Below the pieces are notes generated by a model. The model did no database searches. It had not been told where the DNA came from and saw only the letters and a list, made by a program, of their open reading frames with translations. From positions 1-64,000 of the forward strand of contig VCMS01000072.1 in the NCBI GenBank assembly GCA_022539475.1: a stretch of DNA of 64,000 nucleotides, in the 5' to 3' direction. Below, one piece after another: positions 33,226 through 44,765 of this stretch. Every line of letters begins with the position of its first letter. Position 1 is the stretch's first letter. The DNA is from Gracilaria domingensis (Eukaryota; Rhodophyta; Florideophyceae; Gracilariales; Gracilariaceae). The position numbers and the translations under genes are program-made.

Positions 33226-33930
33226 CAGGCGGAAATAAAAATTGTACATTTTCAATAGATTAGCAATGCATTTAGTTCGTGAGATTTCAATTTTTTGACT
33301 TTGTTTGATTTGCCAAAGTTCAATAGATTTTTCAATAGAGCTTTCAATACACCCTCGACAGACAGCTGGAACACTTCTATGAATGGCAAATATATTGAAT
33401 TTACAATTATGAGATAATGATGGACGCATTCACCTATCACAAATCCAATGAATGACCGTCACGGCACAGAATAGGCTGTATGGGTGATCAAAACACATCT
33501 GCTACATGAAGTATGGAAAATTCATCGAGCAGAAACCCGTTTTCTATTGATTCTAGTCATTACATACGCGTAGATGAAACATGATAGCTTCATAAAAACA
33601 TATATTGGCAGCACGGGAATGATATCGAACACTTCGTTACAATCTCACACAGTTTTATTGAAAAAGGACTTGTTTTCAACTAGTGCACAGTTGCATTACT
33701 ATTGATTGTCAACCACGAAAGCATATCGCGAGTATAAAGTAGTCGTCGATACGTTCAAGGCAACTTAATGAACGCATGTAAATGATCAATCGCATTATAA
33801 CGACAATCTACCACTCATGCTATTAAGAGAAGCATGGAACCTCTTTGAATCAAAACCCTTTTGCCACTCACTTCCAGGATGATGCCCGTCGATTATTGAT
33901 GACTAGAAGATATTCCTTCATTACTCGCTC
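33226..33930. other. AT-rich stretch, retroelement 3' end then unassigned
   Basis: The first 200 bases, with repeated TTCAATAGA motifs, resemble the complement of 62,140-62,290 and are probably the terminal untranslated part of the decayed gypsy family. I see nothing recognisable beyond that. Confidence 0.35.
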
Positions 33931-34616
33931 TCATGTATGATTTGGAAACCTTCTCAAGTCATCCATTCTTCTTCCTATTGCACTTATTACATCGCGATCA
34001 CTCTGATGGCACCTAAAACGCTCTTCTTGGACCTCTCCAATGGCCAAATAGTCTCTCTGTCGCTCCGGAACACAAAAATATGACTTAACATCCACTTCTT
34101 CCACACCGGACGCTTCGAAGGCCCGTACTACAAAGAAATCTGCATCCGCGTCTTCTCTGACCAGTCGTTCTTTCGCAAAAACGGGATCGAGATTGCCGCA
34201 ACGCACGAATCCAAATACCTCCAGAACGAGAATCCCTTGAGAGCCACCCGGTGATAGGCCGCAGTCGAAAAGATGGCGATTAGTCTCGCGGCAGGAGGAG
34301 ACTGGATTGCCACCGTAGCTCCCGTCACTCCAGTAGTGCTGACGATGGTCTACATTCCTCTCGTCGGCAATTCTGATCCCATTTCTATTCTCAAACAACC
34401 GCTCTTACGGATGTGGGCCTGTCTTCACTTTCGAAAGAGAATTTGCCCATAACCAACATCCAGAGATGGGGAAGCACGTCCGTAACATCTCCAAAAAGAA
34501 CCACTACCATCAGTCGCACCACGAAAGCAGAGCTCGCAGACGCGCATAGCTTCCAACCTATACACAGAACACAATCTTTCGGTTAGCTTTCGCCATCTTT
34601 CGTCTTTTTCAACCAA
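33931..34616 (-). CDS. Hypothetical protein, possibly second ORF of the CACTA element
   Basis: Two frames, 34,616-34,425 and 34,398-33,931, give about 215 residues. The longer part is rich in Arg, Asp and Val (FFVVRAFEASGVEEVDVKSYF). I recognise no domain. It lies downstream of the transposase on the same strand, where CACTA elements often carry another gene, but that is only position-based. Confidence 0.25.
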
Positions 34617-34862
34617 CTACAGAGAGCGCAGGCTTTTCGCGGTAAACTTACTATACTTACCATCATTACGGCGAGGTCTTGGATTGCGCTGAATATCAGC
34701 CAACCCTGAGAAGGCCGAAACAAAGTTTCCATGAACGCCGCTTTGGGGCGTTCTGAAATCTGTTTTGTCCCTTATTCATCCATCGTATCCTGCAGTGCCC
34801 ACGGAAAAGAAACCAGACCTGCAGATTCGCGTTGTATTGTTTGCCATAAAACGTTGCTATCC

Positions 34863-37800
34863 TCACAGGCCCTGCAGGAAGACAAAAGGTTTCTCCTTCA
34901 TCATCTTCTGCTGCTGGTTCTGGCTGAGGTAGACCCCACGCATGTCATCAACGAAGTACGTCCTTCGATGGTTACGGCTGCCAACCACAACAAGTTGCTC
35001 CACCAGGTTCACTTGATAAAAGAGAGTTGTCACACACTCCACTGAAACGTTTTGGAAAACGATCTGATTCTCGGCAGAAGCATATCCTCTCTTATAAATC
35101 TGCCCTTGCTCTCCTCGCTGAAGCCCTTTCGTCACCCAGTCCGCTGCAAAAAGCATGCTGGTCTTCCCCTCGAATGTATGCTCGAAGAAGAACAGAATTC
35201 GGCCATAGAAATTGTCGATCACCACAACATCTTCTTAATCCGAATGACCTCGATACTTTCCGACATTGAAACAAGAAGGACGGTGTATACTTTTGTCAAG
35301 GGCCCTAGTAGGATCACTTGACCCAACGAATGTCGTTATGTACCCGTTTTCGCATTCTGAAATCACTAGACGACTCCAACAACATACACAGTCACTCTCA
35401 GAAAACGAAAACTCACCTTCATCAGCAAAGTTGTCCGATTGCGAACGCTGGTAGTAATCGAGTAATAACTTGCCCATGTTAAGATTTTGGCTGCCTCCAA
35501 AGCTCCCTAAGGCCCGCAAACACTTCGGATGTCTGAACATGTGAGATGAGGACGTGGATTTCATGTTAGTGCGTTGTAGGTTAGGTCTATCCAGTTCTCG
35601 GTCGTCTAATAGAGGGATTTCAAACCGGTTTCTGATGCAAAGTGTCAAAGTCGACTCACGGAGCTTGATGTTTTCTACGACTGACTCCGCAAACAAACAC
35701 TAGCATTGAAACCTCTATTCTGTGACCCCACAAAGCTCTCTACAGCCCATTGAGAGAGAAGAGAGACAGGACCACAGTCCTGGATCGATTCCGCGGTGTG
35801 AAGTATAAGGCGGTACGTGTATCTCCAAAAGTTGACTCGATCTGGTCGGTATTGATAGTAGTGCTCTTCATAATGGGCGTAGAATCTCTTCGAAAGTCGG
35901 GATATGTGCTCCAAGTCTCGGATACTTACTCACCAGCGATATAGCAGCTCACAGAGATCGACAAAAGTTTTTTAACTATCCATGATATGAGTGGGAAGCA
36001 TCCCATCAAGTACAGCTAAACTTAGTTCCAGTACAAAAGATTTCCACTCAGTTGCCTTCCATTTTCCTTTATCTTCAATCTTCCGCGGTCTTCTTATCTT
36101 AGAACTAAAAGTGCGACCGGCTGAAACCAATCGCTCGTTTAACTGCTCTTTCTTCCTTCCTTGAGTAAGAAAATGGAGATCTTCACATCCTGATACATTA
36201 CCACACCAAATCCCAACAATGTGAGGCGCAATGTTTTCGGAGAAAAGATGCATGAGGTCGACGGGAAACCTACGAAAGGGAACTAATAGTGGAGACTGAG
36301 AAATGAGGCCTCCTAGATTTGTTTTTCGCATACCCAGTTCTTTGCAACGATCCTCAAGTTGAGCCTTTGTCATGGTGGAACTGTCCCTGTCAAGGTCTTG
36401 TAGTTTCTGCTTTAACTCTGACCCTGAGCGAAGTGGCAGCCTGTTTGGGTCCCATAACTTTCTTCTTCTGATCTCCCCTTCATACTTGAATATGCTTGGG
36501 TAGTATACATGATTATGTGGCTTGGAGAATACGCCATGAATGGAGCAGAATCTGCATGGAACAAGAGCATTATAGCCGCGGAGGTTACCAAGCTTACTCA
36601 AAGCTGCCAAATCGGACAATACGAAAAGCAGATGAACCCTGACCACAGTAGACGTCCCATTTCATAAGCGAACTAAACGCCCTTTGCCGAGAACGTCGAG
36701 CTCTGCCAACATTGGGTGCAGGAAAGAAGTTAAGTTGGCTGGTGCGTTTGGGCCGGGCATCACTGTTACAGGCATGATGTTCTCCAGCTTGAATCTTTCC
36801 GATGGGGACAAGTTCAGTATGAAAAGAATGCAAGGCCAATAGCTGTAATCCACGCTTTTGAATGATGATACTCCGTCGGTAGAGAAGCTGAGAAATATGT
36901 CATGCTGAATACGGTTGTATCCACCTAGATTATGTGCCGCTTCACGGAACAGCTTTCCGGAGAAGAAGTCCCGGTATCGCGCTTCATGCCTCTGGTCTGT
37001 TTTCAATGTCTGCAGATTGGCTTGGAAATACTTGAATAGCTTCGGACCTTCCTCCTTCGATCTCAGTAGTGCCTGCAATCGCTCCCAAATTCCGATATAC
37101 GTAAACTTAGAGACTGTGGCTGGTTTCTGTCGGCACGAGATGTTTAAGCAAGGAAGGAAGGATCCATCCTGGGTTCTGGAGAGCGCCTCATGAACTTTGG
37201 AGCAATAGGAGAACGACGTTACAAATAGTCCCGAGCAATCTAAAATTGCTTTTCTCAATCCGTTCCACTATCTGTACCCAATACTAAACTGGCTCAGCAA
37301 ATCATCCATCATCGCTCTAGTTACCAAGGAATGTTTCATTGCAAATCCAAGTAGAAATTTTTGATTCCTCATGAACTCACTCATTTTTGGGTTTGTGATC
37401 GGCTGCGTTTGCGGATAACGTTGCAAATCGAGGTCTGAATCGGACGCAGAACCGTGAAGAAGATCACCAACTTTCATTTGGCAATATGAGCTGGCGTCAT
37501 AAGTTTCATTCATGGCAACGATATCAGCTACTCTCTGGAGAGGAAACCCAGTAGGATCTTGACTATCGTCGAACTCATTAAATTCAGCTGTTCTGACACC
37601 AACCTTACCGTCTTCCATGAAGTGCGATTCAGTGTCGTTCTCGCAAAATTCCTTATCTGAAACCCCTGATCCAAGTACAGACTGTGATGTCAAAATCTGC
37701 TTTAAGGACCCAAAAATAGAGAAGATATTGCTTTGACAGTCCACCACATGCCCTTCGTGTTCACCAGGTACATCCACTGTCTCAAGATAGCCAAAGCATA

Positions 37801-38005
37801 GGGTTGTATCCGGTTCCTCTTTTTCGACATCCTCAGTTGATTGAAGTTGCTGCTGAGGTAGAGTAAGAGAAGATGGCAAGTTGATAGAACCTGTCCGATT
37901 TGGAAGATGTTTCATATCATCAATGACTTCCGATCTAGTATTCAGCGTTGGTACAACTGGAGAAGACTCGTTCTCATAAGAAACCTGGAGTGGCTTCGGA
38001 ACCAC
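34863..38005 (-). pseudogene. CACTA/EnSpm transposase (TNP2-like)
   Basis: An acidic N-terminal region (38,005-37,268) is followed by the conserved core. The core includes FLSFSTDGVSSFKSVDYSYW, ILNLSPSERFKLEN, GPNAPANLTSFLHPMLAEL and then RGYNALVPCRFC and FPVDLMHLF. A DUF4218-like segment follows at 35,914-35,675 (YYQYRPDRVNFW, ESIQDCGP) and a C-terminal region at 35,225-34,863 (RILFFFEHTFEGK). From 38,005 to 35,972 there is one frame broken only by TAG (37,268), TGA (36,662) and TAA (35,972). GTGAGTAAG after about 35,942 may be an intron donor. I could not find matching CACTA termini, so the element edges are open. Confidence 0.75.
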
Positions 38006-38866
38006 TCTGGAATTCTTGGACTAGGATACCGCCGTTCTCCAGTGCCGAAATGCTGTAGCCCTTGTAACTATTCTTCCGGGAATGCATTTGCAATGATAGG
38101 AGGGATAGCAACGAAACCCAGCAGGAACCATATTCAGAGCTCTTGAAAGATCCTGCGAAGCGTAGTTTTAGCTTGCTGGGAACTGCGAATGGTACAAAGA
38201 GAGAAAGAAACAAGCTCTAACTGCTTCAGAGATACTCTTGCGCAAAACCATGAACTTTGAGACGAGAAGTAGACAAATTTTCGTTTCATCTTCTCCGGTT
38301 TTCAGGTCAGGTCTCCGGTTTCCATTCGATGGATGATTCTCTTTCGGCATCGACTCTGCAAACTGACATCGCAAGGGCTTATTCTCCCCACTTCAAATCG
38401 TCCTCACCTCGACACAGTAGTTCTTGTTGAACCCTTGCCAGACAGGAGACGTCTGCGTCACACCCCAACTCGGATAGTGGCCTCGCCTCTTCGCCTCGCA
38501 TTGACGCCCACATCTGAGAAACCATTTGTTCCAATCTCGCAAGAAATCACTGGTTACCTCTTGATACCGCATCACGAACTCAATCGTTCTCAGGAACGTA
38601 TCTCGAGTATCATCTCTTGTTCTACTCATCGGAGTCACCCTCAATCCCCAAGAAAACGTGCAACGTCTGGGTGCGCGCGCAACTCTATTCCCCCGTCTTC
38701 TTATCCCCTCGCTGCTACTCTCACCTCTGCCGTGCCGTGATATGCAGTCGTACAGGCGGGGTATAATAAAGCATCCTCACTCCGAAGGCAAATCCGGGAA
38801 AGTATATATTGGAGACACTCTAAAGGCTGCATCGATGGGTATAACGAGAGGAACCCCCAGAACTCC

Positions 38867-39871
38867 ATGTCTCCCATTGAGTGTTCGGGAAAGACATACT
38901 CCTACCGCCTGTTAGCAGCCGCCGGAAAGGAATCGGAGTCGTCTGAACTGCTGCATAAGTTCTATGGTAAGCGATCGTTCCATGAGATTGAACTCATCAT
39001 GTCCAACAAGAAGTATGAGTTCCAACAAGAGATTCGCAGAATTTGTGAGAGTTTGGCAGAGACGTTCCCGCATATTGTCGTCACAGCAGACCTCTGGGCT
39101 GCACATGAGGCTGTAAAGAGCAAGTTATGCAACAGAAAGGCTGAGCACAAGAGACAACTTCGAAAGCGTGAAGGTCAGTTGACCGGTTCGGCTGAGATGA
39201 ATGCGAGAATGCGTCAAATGCAAGAGACGGCTGCCAAGAAGGCCCAGAATCTAGTAGAAGCACGTCGGCGAAAGGCCCAGTCCAGAAAAGCCGCCCAACA
39301 AAGTGAAACAGGAGAGGTACGACCTAACAACCGGACTGCAAATGTGCCAAGCGACGCAGATTTAGCCAGTTCGCATCCACTTTCACCTCAACTTCGTGCT
39401 GCAGAAAGGGTAGAGGAAAGTGTCTTATCATTTGCTTCTCATGTGCAGTCTTCCGAGAAGTCGGAGTATTCGGAAGGATCAACTACCCCACTCTTTGACG
39501 TGCGAGAAGAACCAAATGTGCTATCCTCTACGCGTGATAGTAAAAATGCTCGGAATGAGACCGTTACCGGAGACACGGCCCCATCATTTCACATAGGGAA
39601 CGATGAAGATCGACATGAACGTTCGACTGCTCGCAGTGTCCCTGCAAGCAAGAAGAGTATTAGGAAACGCAAAAACAAGCAAAATGATGCACATAACAAT
39701 GTACTTCGTCGCATTCATTTGCCATCCAAGAAACCTAAGGAGACTCTAGCTGCAAAGAAGAATCCTTCTTCCAAGAGAACATGTACCGAAGAAAACTTTG
39801 GCTTGACGGAAGATGATACAACCACGCGTAAGCGCAGGAGCAGGGTTGTACCCAAGCGATACAGAGACTAG
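38867..39871 (+). CDS. Basic, low-complexity nuclear-type protein, unknown
   Basis: The ORF encodes 334 residues from the first ATG. The N-terminal 100 residues look folded (EFQQEIRRICESLAETFPHIV). A charged helical segment (EMNARMRQMQETAAKKAQ) is followed by a Ser-rich linker and Lys/Arg clusters (KKSIRKRKNKQN, TRKRRSRVVPKR) typical of nuclear localisation. It is divergent from the CACTA transposase, with its start about 860 bases away, and could be that element's DNA-binding partner or an unrelated host gene. The intact frame amid decayed neighbours is notable. I recognise no family. Confidence 0.5.
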   Translation: MSPIECSGKTYSYRLLAAAGKESESSELLHKFYGKRSFHEIELIMSNKKYEFQQEIRRICESLAETFPHIVVTADLWAAHEAVKSKLCNRKAEHKRQLRKREGQLTGSAEMNARMRQMQETAAKKAQNLVEARRRKAQSRKAAQQSETGEVRPNNRTANVPSDADLASSHPLSPQLRAAERVEESVLSFASHVQSSEKSEYSEGSTTPLFDVREEPNVLSSTRDSKNARNETVTGDTAPSFHIGNDEDRHERSTARSVPASKKSIRKRKNKQNDAHNNVLRRIHLPSKKPKETLAAKKNPSSKRTCTEENFGLTEDDTTTRKRRSRVVPKRYRD

Positions 39872-40899
39872 ATTCTGGAGTACTTTGTACAATACCATTA
39901 CCATCCGTTGGTGAACGATGAAGAACGCGAAACCAATCTTCGACCGTATTCTGCTCATGGCTGCAGAAGATCCATGGGGTTTTCGTGCTTCTGTTTGGGT
40001 TTTTTAGCAGTTTTTTCCGATCCCAATCACAACATAAGTAAATCAATGCATTCATGAATGAGTTCGTACACCCTCTTGGATACGAGATAGTTGAGACGGG
40101 CTTTCAGTCACCTCTCGTTGATATGTCTGCATTTATGACGATAGTGGACACACGTGGGGAAGATAGTTCTCTCCCATTCTCCAGTTTCTTAAAATGCTGT
40201 CGAACACATATGAAAATCGCCTTGGGTCTCCCTCTAAAACCCTATTATGCCACTTCGTTTATAGCTTAACAGCCCACAGCTCCGTCTATGATGTTGACAG
40301 ATGCACAATAGTGGACAAAATTGTAGAGCCCCAGCGATTTTGACGGCGTCATGCCGCTAAGGGAGATGGGTGGAGGCAGGCCCAAAGCACTTAGAAGATT
40401 CCGTTGCATCCGTTTTGAAATTCTCTCATAACCGTGTAGCATCAGAATCAATTTCAAAAGATTTTGAAACAATAATTCGAAATTATTCAAAAGTGTAACG
40501 GGAACCAAGCCTGTTCATTGGTAGAGGAGCGTCATCGGAAATTCTGATTGTTGCACTCCAATCTGTAAGCATCCCTCTTTGCTCTTTTCTTTCATTGAGA
40601 CCTTCAATTGGAAGCGAGGAGACACAGTATAACACATTGCCACTCATCATAAGAGCCATAAGCGTGTGAATCAGATTCCTAGAGGAAACCGAAGCTCTTC
40701 GTATTGAACTCTGTAGAACCTTTGTGGTGCGGTTTGGTGCGAACGTCACACTGCTATGACATGTGAAAACCGTGGAAAGAGAGAAACGATTTGAAGTTGT
40801 TACATTTACACGTTGCAAACTCTGGATATAGGCGGCACACAAACCTTATACCAGCTTGAAACAGGTGCAGTTCCGCGGTTCTTTTCAGCTTGGCTTTCC
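39872..40899. other. Unassigned stretch left of the Harbinger element
   Basis: Minus-strand ORFs at 40,842-40,483 and 40,508-40,266 overlap in two frames and could be one frameshifted gene of about 200 residues with a hydrophobic helix (LLNNFELLFQNLLKLIL). No homology is recognised. Confidence 0.3.
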
Positions 40900-41103
40900 A
40901 ATAGAGAGTTTACGCAAGCGAAATCGTACAAAACTTATCGTAGCCAGAAAGCACACGGCGTACAATTGTGCTCCGTGGCTACGCCGTATACGAGATTTCC
41001 GTACCAATTTTTCGTACAAACCAGCGTTTGTACGAGCTCAACTTCGTCCAGACTTTCAACGACGACTTGAGCGTGGGCTTTCCTCCACACCTTCGCAATC
41101 TTT

Positions 41104-42012
41104 ATGAACGACGCTCTAAGCAGTAACGAAGACCACCGAGCGACTGCGAAGGAGGCACAGTTGCCTGTAGCAACTGATTGCGGGCAAGGATCTTTTGTTT
41201 CTAGATCATCTACGCTTCAAACTACCAAATTGAAACGATTCAGGTTCTCAGACATATATGATTTGTTTCTACTTCGCTCTGTGAGAGATGCTGATGCTCA
41301 CATACCAAAATGGGGGCAAACAGAAGCACTGTTCGACAAAGTTCTGTCAACTTTTCTCAAACTTATTCCTGATACTGTGTTCAGATATATGCACAAACCG
41401 AGTAGAAAAACCTTAATTGACAGATATAAAAGGCTCCTTTGCGCAAGAAGAGAGCAGAACAAGATCAATGAAAAAGCGAGCGGCATTGCCGAGATATATG
41501 GCGAACGAGAAAACCTACTTGATGATTTGATACTGGAAATAGATGAAAAGGCTGAGACTGCGCGTAGAGAAAGAGAGGAACTTGAAGCCAAGGAATTGCG
41601 GCTTATCGAAGCGGGAGAAATGATAAGGGAAAAAGCGCTGCACCGTAGTTCTCAGTTAAAGCGTGATAATGAAAATCAGAGTAGTGCGTCACAGCCAAGT
41701 TCAAAGAAGTCCCGCCAAAGTGAACGGCCACAACCAGATGAAGCGATAACCAAAATGATTATGGAACAATCGGTGGAACAAGATAGGAGGGAGCAGCAGC
41801 GCTTTACATTGGAGCAGGAGAGACTGGAAGTAGAAAAACGCAGAGCAGCTAGAGAACTTGAACGTCATGAAGCATTTAAATTGGAATCAGAAAGAAGAAT
41901 AGCTTTGGAAGAACAGCGTTTTGCTTTAGAAAGAGATGAAAGAAAGCAGGCGATGGAGGAACGTAGGCATTTACTCGACATTATGGCGGCTTTAAGTAAG
42001 AAACTGCAGTAG
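41104..42012 (+). CDS. Harbinger accessory DNA-binding protein (Myb/SANT-like)
   Basis: The ORF is an intact 302 residues. A Myb/SANT-like trihelix spans about residues 40-125 (RFSDIYDLFLLRSV, then KTLIDRYKRLLCARREQNKINEK). A long charged coiled coil (QQRFTLEQERLEVEKRRAARELERHE) runs to the C-terminus. In PIF/Harbinger elements this second protein recruits the transposase to the nucleus and the element ends. It starts about 200 bases inside the left terminus. It is intact although the transposase has a frameshift. Confidence 0.8.
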   Translation: MNDALSSNEDHRATAKEAQLPVATDCGQGSFVSRSSTLQTTKLKRFRFSDIYDLFLLRSVRDADAHIPKWGQTEALFDKVLSTFLKLIPDTVFRYMHKPSRKTLIDRYKRLLCARREQNKINEKASGIAEIYGERENLLDDLILEIDEKAETARREREELEAKELRLIEAGEMIREKALHRSSQLKRDNENQSSASQPSSKKSRQSERPQPDEAITKMIMEQSVEQDRREQQRFTLEQERLEVEKRRAARELERHEAFKLESERRIALEEQRFALERDERKQAMEERRHLLDIMAALSKKLQ

Positions 42013-42188
42013 ATAAGAATGATGCCCTGAATTATTGGCCCAAGACGACACTCTCATATGAGTGTAGGTATGAATAGATGTCGTTGGAACAGACCGAGCG
42101 GAAGCGTATCTGTGCTTTGAATATCTCGAAGGTTTGGGAAGAGGATAGTGCGTAGCTTTAAATTTCGATATCGGAATACACCGAAGGC

Positions 42189-42400
42189 ATGGAGGGTATG
42201 AACGACGTTGGCGTGTATGATGGCATTGTTCATAACGTGATAAATGATTCAAACATCAGATGCGTTTTTGTCGGTGGTGACGGAGGTGTGGGTAAAACGA
42301 CGGCGAGTAGTGCACTAGGCGTTCCGACGGGAAAGAAGGGCAAGATGGTCCTTCTAGTTTCCGCAGATCCGGCGCACAATCTTCAATCGTTGGCGTTGTC
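42189..42400 (+). pseudogene. GET3: GET3/ArsA-type ATPase, captured 5' fragment
   Basis: The fragment reads from a start codon through [19 protein letters not shown] to [14 protein letters not shown] and [11 protein letters not shown]. These are the N-terminus, the deviant Walker A motif and switch I of GET3, the ATPase that delivers tail-anchored proteins to the ER. The family motif is GKGGVGKT, but here the signature lysine is replaced by Asp, consistent with decay. Homology stops abruptly after DPAHNL, where an oppositely oriented fragment of another gene begins. The ORF continues to 42,716 only by reading that other fragment in antisense. Confidence 0.75.
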
Positions 42401-43325
42401 GCTCGCTTTGCAAATCAAATTTGCAAGCATAAGTCGGCTTTCTCCTACCCTTTCCTCGATACGTCGCATCTTCTCATCCTCGTCGCTCTCTTCTTCCTTG
42501 GATTCTAACACCTCAGTGGTAAGCCCTGTTGTGAAACTCGGGACCTTCTACAACAAGCCCATCATAAGTATTCCAGTTTCATTTGCAATGATTGTAGCGG
42601 TAAGCTTGTTATCTCCAGTAACTATGCGAAATATTACACCAGCTTCCTTCAGTTGTCACACCGCATCCCGTGTCTCTGGACAAACTGGGTCCTTAATACG
42701 CACACCGCCAATATAGGTGAGGTTGTCGTCTGGCGCTTCCCGCCAGAAAGCGTCATCGCTTTCAATGTGATCAATGTCGTGATACGACAGCAGCAGCGTG
42801 CGCAACCCTCTGCTTGCCATAGCCTGTACATAGATGAGAATTTGCTGTCGTTCCTCGCCATCGAGCGCAGTACAATTATATCCTTCAGACTCAAGCTTCT
42901 GGGAACAGTTCTTCACAGCTAATTCTGGTGGGCCCTTCGTGTGCAACCGCATTACACCATTCCCAAATCGTTCTGCTGTGGTCATGCTTTTCTTGAAAGA
43001 GTCAAACATGTAAAGGCGGAAAAGATCACTCTCCGTTCTAATCGTACGATAACCTCCGTGCCACATGTTAACAAGTTGTAGCAGCGCGTGCACTCGGTCT
43101 TGTTTCCAAGGTCATCAATTGAATCGGAAGCGGAGGAGGGAGGCTGGGAGAAAACCCCCACCTGCACATATTTTCCACCAGCTCGTGCTATAATCCGTTC
43201 ACCAGAATCGCCATAATATGTGTGCCCTGCGCAATCGTCCTGAGCGAATGTGGCACACATATGGAGTTTACTTTGCAGCGCTCGGGCACACTCCAGGGCT
43301 CCGTACGAAACAAAGGCTTGTATGT
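42400..43325 (-). pseudogene. P-type Ca2+-ATPase (PMCA-like), captured internal fragment
   Basis: In order on the minus strand are LGNKTEC (43,120 region), [88 protein letters not shown] and an acidic linker. These are the nucleotide-binding and P-domain motifs of plasma-membrane calcium pumps. The DKTGTLT phosphorylation loop and all membrane segments are absent. Frameshifts occur near 43,095 (two extra bases after NKTEC) and near 42,575. It cannot be functional. It is bounded by the GET3 fragment and by the transposase gene. Confidence 0.8.
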
Positions 43326-43329
43326 TCGG

Positions 43330-44270
43330 TCAAACACCGCAGTAGTCTTCAAGATCCGGTGCTTCGCAGCCGAAGAAAAAACTCGCTTGTCCACCCTTTT
43401 CAATACATACCTTGAAATTGAGAAGCAGAGCCGAAGCAATGTAGAGAAGCGCAATAGGAGAGCGACGTACGCATAGTAGACGATAAAAGCCATTTCGGAC
43501 CCACAGCTGTTTAAGATCTTTGTAGTTCCACTCAACAGCTGTCCGTATCGCACTCATAGACGTGTTGTACTTTTTTTGCTCATCTGTTGCAAGCGTTCTT
43601 TCAAAGGCCGTCTGCAGCCATGGCCTTAACACATAAGCTGGGTCCCCATATACATAATACTGTACGTCACTAATAAAAAGACATGTAGCCATTTGTTCTT
43701 CAATGCCGCTCCTCCGCAACAGCGTCAGATCATGATGACGACCCACAACAGGCCCAAACAAGTAGAAGATTAACCCATCGGGAGTGGAAATAGTTTGATA
43801 CTTCAAACAATGACACGCGTGTGTCCAGAAAAACAGGCTCTTTGATTGCGTCCGTCACCGCCCGGACGGCATACGTTAATCTTTGTGCAGTCAATGAAAC
43901 CAACGCACCTATCCAGTGGCGCACCGACGCGAACCAAAGCTTCTGAATACAACTGTGCTCTGCAACAAAGTAGTTGTTGTCGCAGAGAAGTAATGAGATA
44001 TCCTCTGGTTTCTACAAAATGTTCTAGTGTCTCCCAGAAAATCTCGCTGATGTGAGAATAGCGCATGCCAAACATGAGTTCCAGATCATACCAGGTGGTT
44101 GCAGAGGACAAGCGCTTGGGTAAGATACAACAAGCCGTAATCTTGTCGCAGGAGTATCTGCTTTGAGATGTTCGTCCGATATCCCAGTTGATGATATTTG
44201 CTATACGTCCTACATCTGATCGTCGAAAGCGGAAATCGTGAAGACACTGTTCTGTTGACAAACAATTCAA
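43330..44270 (-). pseudogene. PIF/Harbinger transposase (DDE_Tnp_4), one frameshift
   Basis: The first frame (44,270-43,803) holds an N-terminal helical region and the first catalytic Asp in CVGFIDCTKINVCRPGG. It ends at SGHTR. The second frame (43,806-43,330) continues with KYQTISTPDGLI, GRHHDLTLLRRSGI, YVYGDPAYVLRPWL (second Asp) and IRTAVEWNYKDLK (Glu). A single missing base near 43,808 separates them. The gene otherwise spans the full domain. It is transcribed towards the captured fragments, away from the right terminus. Confidence 0.85.
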
Positions 44271-44765
44271 ATTGAATGAATGGTTCTTAATATGCTAAGT
44301 CCGGAGGGAGAGACAGTGAAGCTCTAACGTAGCTTGTTGTAAAAGTCGAACAAGTTCGAGGCGTACGGGAGAGCTCAAATGAGCTTGTGTTGCAAGTGCC
44401 AGTAGCAGCGTTCTTCGATGACAACGATGACGAGCTTTGCCAACCGAGTAGTCCTTCTGTCGAACCATTTTAAAGGCTTAAAGATGCTTGCACTACCGTC
44501 GGCATCTCAAACTGATGTCGAGGACTCAAAGACGTACGAGATTTGGACTGCGTAAGGCTCGCTGAGTTTATGGTACAAGACAATTTTCGTATGCGTTGTG
44601 TCATTCGTGGCAACGAAAACTTGTACGAGAAACGGGTTTTGCGTAAACTCTCTAATGTCAGACGGTCTGACTCAGACCTCTGTTGTCTTCCGTACATAAC
44701 ATAGTTCCCAAAGACGCGAAATATTGCCATTGATACTTTTCATGGTGTTCAAACGAAACGAATGA

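Larger units (their letters stand above)
40903..44653. mobile_element. PIF/Harbinger-like transposon carrying host gene fragments
   Basis: The inverted termini begin AGAGAGTTTACGCAA on both ends, and the copies then diverge. The trinucleotide AAT flanks the element at 40,900-40,902 and 44,654-44,656. The 3,751-base interior holds a Myb/SANT-like gene on the plus strand and a DDE_Tnp_4 transposase on the minus strand, which is the two-gene layout of this superfamily. Between their 3' ends lie fragments of two unrelated cellular genes. Terminal repeats are short, so the boundaries rest on the 15-base match plus the duplication. Confidence 0.75.

Noticed and set aside
42189..42716. A 175-residue GET3-like gene as one protein
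   Set aside because: Only the first ~70 residues are GET3. The rest is the antisense reading of the calcium-pump fragment.
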